Source: Phycisphaerales bacterium
GTDB lineage: Bacteria; Planctomycetota; Phycisphaerae; UBA1845; UTPLA1
Direction of reading: 5' to 3'
NCBI GenBank assembly: GCA_022360095.1
Contig: JAKSDK010000082.1
Location: 1-64,000, forward strand
Length of the DNA stretch: 64,000 nt
The position numbers and the translations under genes were made by a program. The notes under the pieces were generated by a model, which saw only the letters and a list, made by a program, of their open reading frames with translations, was not told where the DNA came from and searched no databases. How positions within the stretch are numbered: position 1 is the stretch's first letter; every line of letters begins with the position of its first letter. Positions 1-8,200 of the stretch are shown here, in pieces.

Positions 1-193
1 AGCTATTTTATCAACAGCCAGACGCGTCACCTGTCACATACGGACGCACAGGGGACGTAAATAACTATTTTTCAAAGCAATGCTTGACATAGACCGTCTG
101 GGCTAAAGGACGTAACGCCGTTGGCGTAGGAGAAAGCGTATCCACTGGGCTTTTTGAACGGCGTCGAATCAGAAGGCACAGGCGATCGGCCCC

Positions 194-280
194 GTGCCGA
201 ATGTCACGGAAGACACCGGCCTGAAGAAAAGAGGCGGATCGTAAAGCCAGGACGGCTGATCCGCTCAAGAGACCTTTTTC
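194..280. repeat. 3'-end repeat element, copy 1
   Basis: About 87 bp beginning near position 177 resembles positions 29724-29810. The 20 bases at 194-213 are identical to 29741-29760, and I count roughly three quarters identity over the aligned stretch. Both copies lie at or just past the 3' end of a minus-strand gene: here about 110-190 nt beyond the stop of the kinase gene, and in the other copy across the stop of a HAF-repeat gene. The reading frames of the overlapping ORFs do not correspond, so this looks like a DNA or RNA element rather than shared protein. The rest of positions 1-385 holds no gene I can support. Confidence 0.5.
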
Positions 281-385
281 GACTTTGACAGCAAGGGCCG
301 CGTTCGCGTCGCGTTTTCCATCGAAATTCGACGTCAGCGCAAAGGCCTCAGGCCCGAGCGATGTGCTCTGAAACCCAAGCAAGTA

Positions 386-3364
386 CTAGGATGGGCCGTC
401 ATTCTGAATCGTTTCGCGCTCACGCCCGCGTAAGCCAGAGAGAGATTCTTTGCTCATCGTATTGGGTGAATGCTTGTTGTCGCGAAGTTGCCTTAGAAGC
501 GCCCTGGCGAACTCCGTTTCGAGCTCTGCGGTCTGCTTCATAGCCACGCATCGTTTCATTGCAGAAGCGCCTTCTCTGATTCTGCCTTTCAGTAGCGCGA
601 GCCTGCCTGCGTAATAATGAGCCTGACACCTTTCGATATCAGATGAAGCAGCGGTGACCAACTCATCCGGTGAAATGCGGCCGGATAACATATCGAGAGT
701 GCGTTCGGTCCAAGCGTTTCCACCCCGCGCCATCTGACGATAGGGTAAGGCATCGGTGTACTTGCGATTTTTGCTTCGCAATACATACGTCCACAGAGCA
801 GCTCGATCGCTCGCGCCCGTGTCTAATAGTGCCGCTCGCTGATAATCTGCCAGGGCGAGTTCTATTCTTTCCGTCAGTTCATATGCCATCCCGCGGCGGA
901 GATACGCCATATAGTTTATCGGTTGATATTCGAGCACCCGACTCAGATCATTGATCGCTTCGTCAAATCGCTGCAGCGTGATATTGGCGGAGCCTCTCAA
1001 GTGATATGCTGAGGTTTTGTCCAGTGAAAGCTCCAATGCTCGTGTCAGATCAGCATGTGCGTCGGCATCGTGCCCCATACGGAGGTGCAAGATGCCCCGA
1101 TTCCTGAGTGCTTGAATTTCATTTGGATCAAGCTCCAGGCAACGCCCATATGCAGCAATGGCTTCTTCCTTTCTGTCTGCGTACTTCCCAAGCATATAGC
1201 CATGTTTGCGGTGCAGCAGCGGATCCTGAGGATCCAAGAAAATGGCCTGTTCGCATTCTCTGAGCCCTTCATCGATCTTGCCAAGCGCCATCAGGACCAT
1301 TGCCCGGCCTATGTATCCGTAGCTTGATTGAGGATCGAGCCTTATTGCCTGTTCCACGTCCGCCCGGCTTTCGGCAAGTCGCCCTAAATGTAACTGGGCC
1401 CAGGCTCGCTCAAGCCACCACGGCGCATGGTTCGGATCCAGTTGGATTACTTTCGTAAACGCACTCAAAGAGTCTTCAAATCGTCTTAGCTGAACCAGGG
1501 CATCGCCTTTCTTGGCATAACAATATGGAAGTGTTGGTAAGATGCCCACGGCCTGATCCGCGTCGGCGAGCATGCGTTCATAGTCGCCGATTTGCTTGTA
1601 CCGCTCGCTGCGTTCAAGCAAGGCATTGACGTCGCTCGGGTCTGCAGCAATTGCTCGGTTGAGAAAGGCGATTGCACGATGTGGATCACTCTCGACAAGG
1701 CCGCGCAGATAGCTGGCGCTGCCTGTGTTTGAATCGAGTTCTGCAACCTTCTCTTGATGATATCGGGATTTGTCCGGGTCGATGTTTCGATTCGCGATTG
1801 ACAAAAAGTAGTGTGCACACGAATTAGTTGCGTCATGCCTGAGGATGTCTTCCAACTGATGAATGTGCTCGTCGTGACGATGCAGAAGTCCCAGGAATGT
1901 TGCGCGAAGAATCTGCGCCTCGACAACGTCTTTTTGTTGGGCAAGCACGGATTCCACTTTGTCAAGGCCGGCTTCAAAGTGTCCGCCATGAAAATCGGCC
2001 TTCGCCTGATGCAACAAGAGTTTTAACCCGCGCGCATCGGCGATCGATTGGATTTGTTCTGTATGACGTTGAGCGTGATGATTGCTTGCCAAGAGGAGTC
2101 CAACAGTGAGGATAAGAGCAAAGATCGTGACAAAGGCAGATACGACTATCTTCCGACGCCAAATCAGCCGTACCGCTCGCGTCACTCGCGAAGGACGCTT
2201 GGCGTGGATCGGCAGATCGAGTAACCAACGTCTCAGGTCGTCCCCAAGCTCTTGCGCGGAGGCGTATCGGGCCCTACGATCTTTCTCAACGGCTTTCATG
2301 CAGATCGTTTCCAGCTCTCGCGGAACTTTGTCGACGAAGCGATGCGGCGGTGTGGGGTCGCGATGTAGAATCTGGTTCAGCACCTCGCGGTCGTTCGCCG
2401 AAGCAAATAAGGGACGAAATGCCAAAAGTTCATAGAGGGTTGCTCCCAGCGCATACACGTCGACGCGGTGGTCGATCAAACCGATCGACGTGTCGACCTG
2501 TTCCGGGCTCAAGTACTGAGCGGTCCCCAATAATGAGGCCGACGTCGTCAAAGGATCGCTCTCGATCGGCTTTGCCAACCCGAAATCGGCGATAATCAAC
2601 CTGCTATCGGGATTCAAAAGCAGGTTCGAAGGCTTGATGTCACGGTGAATCACACCGTGGCTATGGGCATAATGCAGGGCGTCGGCCACGTCGGCGAACC
2701 AAGTCGCGACCTGACGGAAATAGTCTCGGGTCGGTTTAGTGAACCCACTCTTCTCCGATGATGAGCTGGGTCTGGGGGAAGACGAGGTGCCGTCGTTAAC
2801 ACGGAATACGACGTCAACCGCACCGGACGTTTTGATTTCGGCAAGCAGATCTTGCAACGAGCGCCCGTCGATCAACTGCATCGCATAATAAAATGTGCCG
2901 TCCACCTCGCCCATGTCGTAAATGCCCACAATGTTGGTATGCTGAATATGGGCTGCCAACTCCGCCTCGCGGCGGAATCGGGTGATGGCATCGGGCCGAA
3001 CAACGCCCAGCAGGGCAGGCAGCACCTTGAGGGCCACGATTCGATTCAACGAGATCTGCCGAGCCTTGTAAACGATGCCCATACCCCCTCGGCCAATCTC
3101 ACTGATAATCTCATAGTCCGAAAGCGAAGCATTCAGCCGCTGAAGAGGCACGCTCATGTCCACAGGAACATCATCGTGTGCTCTTGTCAGGTATCGAAGA
3201 TCATCATCGAATGCCGCTTCGGCTGGGTCGGCTTCGACTCTGCGCCGACATTCTCGGCAAACATCCAAATGGCGTGAGACACTGTCGACCTGAGCCTCGG
3301 GAAGGCCTCCCGCAATAAACGCTTTCAGTAACTCAGATGAGGGACATTGTGCGGTCTGCTTCAC
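386..3364 (-). CDS. Anti-sigma-like zinc finger / Ser-Thr kinase / TPR fusion (pair 1)
   Basis: A 992-residue membrane-anchored kinase. Residues 32-39 form H-x3-C-x2-C (HLDVCREC), the signature of zinc-finger anti-sigma domains. The kinase domain spans about 84-380: glycine loop GRGGMGIV at 91-98, Lys113, catalytic HRD at 240-242, DFG at 260-262, and SPEQ in the activation segment, so it should be active. About 45 extra residues sit between the hinge and the catalytic loop (172-215). One transmembrane helix (about 405-427) is followed by TPR repeats to the C-terminus, presumably outside the cytoplasm. The GTG start shares a GTGA overlap with the upstream sigma gene and has AGGAG in front of it. 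It is paralogous to the kinase at 36544-39738. Phosphorylation or sequestration of the partner sigma factor is inference. Confidence 0.9.
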   Translation of the reverse strand: MKQTAQCPSSELLKAFIAGGLPEAQVDSVSRHLDVCRECRRRVEADPAEAAFDDDLRYLTRAHDDVPVDMSVPLQRLNASLSDYEIISEIGRGGMGIVYKARQISLNRIVALKVLPALLGVVRPDAITRFRREAELAAHIQHTNIVGIYDMGEVDGTFYYAMQLIDGRSLQDLLAEIKTSGAVDVVFRVNDGTSSSPRPSSSSEKSGFTKPTRDYFRQVATWFADVADALHYAHSHGVIHRDIKPSNLLLNPDSRLIIADFGLAKPIESDPLTTSASLLGTAQYLSPEQVDTSIGLIDHRVDVYALGATLYELLAFRPLFASANDREVLNQILHRDPTPPHRFVDKVPRELETICMKAVEKDRRARYASAQELGDDLRRWLLDLPIHAKRPSRVTRAVRLIWRRKIVVSAFVTIFALILTVGLLLASNHHAQRHTEQIQSIADARGLKLLLHQAKADFHGGHFEAGLDKVESVLAQQKDVVEAQILRATFLGLLHRHDEHIHQLEDILRHDATNSCAHYFLSIANRNIDPDKSRYHQEKVAELDSNTGSASYLRGLVESDPHRAIAFLNRAIAADPSDVNALLERSERYKQIGDYERMLADADQAVGILPTLPYCYAKKGDALVQLRRFEDSLSAFTKVIQLDPNHAPWWLERAWAQLHLGRLAESRADVEQAIRLDPQSSYGYIGRAMVLMALGKIDEGLRECEQAIFLDPQDPLLHRKHGYMLGKYADRKEEAIAAYGRCLELDPNEIQALRNRGILHLRMGHDADAHADLTRALELSLDKTSAYHLRGSANITLQRFDEAINDLSRVLEYQPINYMAYLRRGMAYELTERIELALADYQRAALLDTGASDRAALWTYVLRSKNRKYTDALPYRQMARGGNAWTERTLDMLSGRISPDELVTAASSDIERCQAHYYAGRLALLKGRIREGASAMKRCVAMKQTAELETEFARALLRQLRDNKHSPNTMSKESLSGLRGRERETIQNDGPS

Positions 3365-4005
3365 GGTGTCGGCTCCTGAGCTCCATTAGATTTATCGTCG
3401 CTTCTGTTTTCCAGTTCGCGCGCCATGCTACGCAAACGCTTCACGATCTCCGTGCGCGTCACGTAGACATGGCCGATGCTCATCCCCACTTGCTTCGCCG
3501 TCTCTTCGGCCGATACTCCGTTTAGCACGTACAGACTGAACGCTTTGAATTTTCTCGGCGCCAGGTCTGCGCGGATCTGCTGTAGGCACCAAAGCATGTC
3601 CTGCTTTTGCCACTCCTGTTCCCAGAGGCTTGCGAAATCGGGGGAGTCACAGGCGAGGTCGTGACATTCATCAAAGAGGATTTGATTCTGGGCGGCGTAA
3701 GCGGTCTTCTTTCGGCGGCCGAGGTCACGCACTTTGTTCCGAGTGATGGTCGTAATCCAGCTGCGAAACCTGCTGCGGTCGCGTTGATACGAGAAATCGC
3801 CGATGTGAGCCGCTACCGACATCATTACCTGTTGGACGACATCATCAGCATCGTAGGTATCCAGTTGGTGGCAACGGGCGACGCGGTATACCGCCGGTGC
3901 ATAGAGCCAAAAGAACTCTCTCCATGCCGTGTCGGTCGTACCCGAGCCGCCGAGCACGGATAACAAGGAGGCCCGCGTATCTGGAAAGTCACGTGATTGG
4001 AACAA
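3361..4005 (-). CDS. ECF RNA polymerase sigma factor (pair 1)
   Basis: A 214-residue sigma-70 family protein with region 2 (around DADDVVQQV, about residues 55-65) and a C-terminal region 4 helix-turn-helix (about 165-200). It has no sigma-3 domain, which is typical of ECF factors. The start is TTG with GGAAAGGA 7 nt upstream. The paralogous sigma factor at 39816-40424 begins with a matching N-terminus (FPxTRxSLL), which supports this start. Its stop overlaps the kinase start by 4 bp, so the two are translationally coupled. The linked kinase carries an anti-sigma-like zinc finger and is the likely regulator. Target promoters are unknown. Confidence 0.92.
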   Translation of the reverse strand: MFQSRDFPDTRASLLSVLGGSGTTDTAWREFFWLYAPAVYRVARCHQLDTYDADDVVQQVMMSVAAHIGDFSYQRDRSRFRSWITTITRNKVRDLGRRKKTAYAAQNQILFDECHDLACDSPDFASLWEQEWQKQDMLWCLQQIRADLAPRKFKAFSLYVLNGVSAEETAKQVGMSIGHVYVTRTEIVKRLRSMARELENRSDDKSNGAQEPTP

Positions 4006-4487
4006 TGTCAGTTCCTTTCCAAAGCTGCGATCGAGTTGTGTTCTGGTGTGCTGCCTTTGTCATTATACCAACGCTACCTCGCAGACGTATCAGGGCTGTG
4101 TTTTAGGGACGTTCGCAGAGGTAGTCCGCACGACTTACATAAGATGACCATAGTGCTTAACGTACAAGCATCCATTGTCTTAGGGATAGAACCAAGAATT
4201 TTGAGATCGAACTTCCCTGCATATTCATCGCCTTGCGCGTCCGATATGGTGATACGGAGCCCCACACTGCACGTTTTAAGGCCTAAAATTGTTTGAGAAG
4301 TCTCGACATCAAACGATTTAAAATAAATCCCTTCGTATTTCTCTAAGAATCGCTTCGCTCATGCGTTCATTTTCCAGGCGGTGTCGGAACCGTCTCATTG
4401 TTCAATGCACGGCATGGCGGCGCTGATGCTTTATTGCCTGAGGGGCTTGAAGGGGCGCGTCCATGTCGGCGAGAAAGGAGACATGTG
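4006..4487. other. Intergenic region, possible gene remnant
   Basis: This 480-bp gap lies between divergent genes and is AT-richer than its surroundings. On the minus strand a frame stays open from about 4360 to 4074 with a plausible amino-acid mix but no ATG; the only internal start is a GTG at 4265. Just upstream in another frame there is a short ATG reading frame (MSEAILREIRR...) that stops after about 14 codons. This could be a decayed gene or chance. I see no terminator and no convincing promoter. Confidence 0.25.
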
Positions 4488-5153
4488 GTGAAGAAGCGTT
4501 TTCCATCGAATATCGTCATGATTGCATTCTGCGTCGCACTGGGAACTCAAGTCACACGAGCCCAGGTGCCTTCCCCAGTGGTCGATCCTCAGGGCGATGC
4601 GCTCGATGTTTTGTCCCTCGGCGGTCCCCTGATTGACATCGATACCATAGACATCACCTTTGATGCAACGAATCTGTTCTTCTCGATCTCGTTTCATACG
4701 CCGATCTTGCCGCCTCAGAGCGGATTGCCAAATAGCATCTTCGGCATCCTTGAGCTTGATACGGACCAGAATGTGGCGACTTCGATTCCCGGGGCACCGG
4801 CTCAGAACACCGTCAGTCCGCCCTTTCCGTTCGTGACCATGGGGACCGACTTTGGAATCAGCTTTGATCCCGGGAACACGATCGGCTTTGCTCGCTTGTT
4901 TGATTCGGCCGGATTCGACACGGACGTCCCGGTCACATACGGCCCCAATGGCGTTAATGGTACCGTTCCGCTATCAGCACTTGGTGGTGATGACGGACTT
5001 CTGCATTACACCTACGTCGGAGGCAACGGTGTGGGTAACCTTACCGATGCGCTGGACCAAGTGGGCGTCAGCGTCCCGGAACCGGCCAGCGTCGTGACGC
5101 TTCTGACCGGATGCGGACTCGTGCTAGCTCGACGGCCACGGCGCGGCCGGTAG
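4488..5153 (+). CDS. PEP-CTERM sorting domain protein
   Basis: About 221 residues. A signal peptide (KRFPSNIVMIAFCVALG, cleavage near TRA-Q) is followed by an acidic, glycine-rich beta-type domain of unknown function. The C-terminus carries a PEP-CTERM tag: VPEP, a short hydrophobic helix and an Arg-rich tail (RRPRRGR). Such tags direct exosortase-dependent export to the cell surface. I chose the GTG at 4488 (4485 is also possible) because AGGAG lies 7-8 nt upstream and the signal peptide starts there; the frame is open further upstream. The large dockerin gene follows in the same orientation 66 bp away. The function of the mature domain is unknown. Confidence 0.82.
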   Translation: MKKRFPSNIVMIAFCVALGTQVTRAQVPSPVVDPQGDALDVLSLGGPLIDIDTIDITFDATNLFFSISFHTPILPPQSGLPNSIFGILELDTDQNVATSIPGAPAQNTVSPPFPFVTMGTDFGISFDPGNTIGFARLFDSAGFDTDVPVTYGPNGVNGTVPLSALGGDDGLLHYTYVGGNGVGNLTDALDQVGVSVPEPASVVTLLTGCGLVLARRPRRGR

Positions 5154-5219
5154 CGCGTTCTCTCAGACAACATCGAGAGCGAGCCCTTAAGCGCACTGGA
5201 AAGAGGAAAAGGACCCTCG

Positions 5220-8200
5220 ATGCAACGTATTGCGAACGTCATTCTTGCCGTTACGGCAGCCGTTAGCGTTTCCACAAGTGTGGTTCGAGCAGAAAATCGT
5301 GAGGGAACGTTGTCAGCCGCGATCAACAAGCGTTTGCGTGCGCCCGTCATTGAGGGCGATCGGCAATCATCGAGTGAACTTGCGCAGAGCAGCGGACTAC
5401 AACGCGACGCGGTGCCCGGCCGATCAATGAGGGTGCCTTTCATTGATTGGACTCAAAAGGATTCGCAGAAAGCTTCCCCCGGTGAGAGCACTAAGTTATT
5501 AAGAGGAGTGTCAGCGAGTGAAAGTGTTCAGTCGTCGATCCTTTGGCAGGCTGGAGACGTCGAACTCGTCCGTGCTCCGAATTCGCAGATTCACCTCAGG
5601 GGCACAGATGGCCCATGCCAAGCGCCACTTGAGAATTGTCAGATCCCTGGCATCACTGATGCCTATACAAGCGATCTAGTCAATCTTCGGGTTGCCGACA
5701 ATTTCGTGCCCGCCGTCGGTGGTACGCTTTCCACGATTTGCTGGAACGGAGTCTACAACACATCGAATCCACCACCGGATTCTTTTGCAATTAGATACTA
5801 CTTGGACAATGACGGTGTTCCCGGAACTCTGCTGGCAACATTCACTCAAACCGGTGGTACGCTTATCGTCATCGACCGCAGGCAGACCGGGGCGATCGTC
5901 GCCGGGTTTGCGCCGGAGTACGAATACAGTGCGTCGCACGGCCCGGTTTCCGTCTCCGCCGGCACTTGTTATTGGATCGAAATCACCAATACCATGGGCG
6001 GCGCCAGCGTATGGTTTTGGGAGCGTGCGTCCGATGGTGACGGTCGGGCCATGCAAGACGGCACCACATCGAACGGTTACGATCTGAGAGATACCATCGA
6101 GGACGACCTTGCGTTCTGCCTGAACGTGCCGCTCGATATCGTTTCCTGCTTACCGAACACGATCTGTAGTCATCCCGAAGAACGCTGTCAGGCAAGTGAC
6201 ACGTCCGACGCGCTGCGGAGCGATCAGACCACGTTTCTCACGGCGGACAATTTCTCAACATCCGTCAGCGGTGTTGTGACGGACATTTGCTGGCGAGGGA
6301 CTTACCTTACTGATCCGCCACCGACGGATTCCTTCAGGATCAGATACTATTCGAACGCCGACGGTCTACCCGGATCGGTTCTGGCGACGTTCAGCCAGAT
6401 CGAAGGGACTCTCATACTGCATCAGCGCAGCCTCACCGGCGCGCTCATCGCCGGATCAGTCTTCGAATACGAATACGCGGCAAGCCATGCGGCCTTGCCC
6501 GTCAGCGCCGGCGATTGCTATTGGATTGAAATCAGCAATGCCACCGGAGGGACGGCCTGGTTCTGGGGAAAAGCCGTCGGCGATGGAATGGGGATACAAG
6601 ACGGCAATCCACTCGACGGCTTTGGCCTGGACGATTTGCGGGCCGACGACTTAGCCTTCTGTTTGAATCTGCCACTCAGCGTCTCCGGTTCCTGCGCGCC
6701 TGAGCTGATCTGCGAACAGCCGGCCGATCACTGCCAAGCACGGGGACCTCAAGGCTCCGGCTCAGGCACTCTGCTCTTCAGTAACGGTTCGAGCTTCATC
6801 ACCGCTGATGACTTCTCGCCTGCCGTGACCGGGGTTCTCAACGAAATCTGCTGGTGGGGTGCCTATTCGTCGGATGTTCTCCCCGCCGATTCGTTTGTGA
6901 TCACCTACTACACGGATTCAGATCGATTGCCCGGCTCTATCCTGGCACAGTTCGTTCAAAACCTCGGAACCCTTCATGTCAGCGGCCCGACGCCTGCCGG
7001 CGTTCTTCCAACCGGCAATTTGGACTATGCCTACACGGCCAAACATGCTGCCGTTCCAGTGACCGCCGGAGAATGCTACTGGGTCGAGATCTTCAATTCA
7101 GTGAGCGGCACGGTGTGGTCATGGGAACTGAGTTCGTCCGGCAATCTTTTCTGTGTTTCTGACGGCAACAGATCCGACTTCCCCAACGGCTACGATCCGG
7201 GTGACCGAATCCCACTGGACATGGCGTTCTGCCTCAATTTGCCGATCGTTGATCCCTGGCAATGCCGAGATGTGGCGCCGCCGCCGGCGCAGAACGATGA
7301 CTGCGGGCAGGCTGCGCCGATTACGGGATACGGCCGCTTCGCGTTCGACAACACGTCAGCGACGACCGACGGTCCATCGCACGCAGCATGCTCGTTTCCC
7401 GGTCCGTCGTCGAATTCAATTCCCAGCGACGTTTGGTTCTGCTGGGAGGCACCGGAGGATACGATCATTAAGATCACGACTTGTGGGGAGAGTTTCGCCA
7501 GCACCCGGATCGCCGTGTATGACGGCTGTGCCTGTCCTCCTGACGATATGAATCTGCTGTATTGCAGCGGCGAATCCGTGGACACTCCCTGCCTGGGGCT
7601 ATGCGGTCCTTTGCTGCCGGACATCGAAATCAATGGTGAGGTTCCTCTTATCTTCACCTTTGGCCAGGGTCATGCGATTTTTCCGGCCATCGGCGGGCGG
7701 TCATACTTGCTCCGGGTCGGAACGCGAACCGACCGGGCAACCGGTATGGGAGTATTTCGGATTGAACCCTACGCGCCGGCATCAACCCCCGTTTGCGCCG
7801 AGCCCAGTGAAAATTGCCAGATGTTGGATCGGGCAACGTTGGGACGAAACAGCAACAGGAACAGCCACGTCGTTGCAGACGACTTCACGCCTGCAATTGG
7901 CGGCGACGTCTCCGGGGTCTGTTGGTGGGGCGCCCCCCGCGAATGCGAGCCGCCGTCCGTGAGTGAGTTCGAGATCAAGTATTACGAGGATGCCGGCGGA
8001 ATCCCTGGAGGACTGCTCGCAGCGTTCAGCCAGGAACAAGGAACACTGAATGTCAGTCCACCTGAGTTGGCCGAAGCGTGGATCGACAGTGAGCCGCTGT
8101 ACGAATACCTGGCAACACACGCACAGGTTCCGGTGCTTGCCGCTACCTGCTATTGGATCGAGATCAGCAACGGCACATCAGACAGCCTTCGATGGACCTG

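Noticed and set aside
65..382. 105-codon minus-strand ORF downstream of kinase 1
   Set aside because: No start signal, no recognisable family, and it runs across the DNA repeat in a frame not shared by the other copy.
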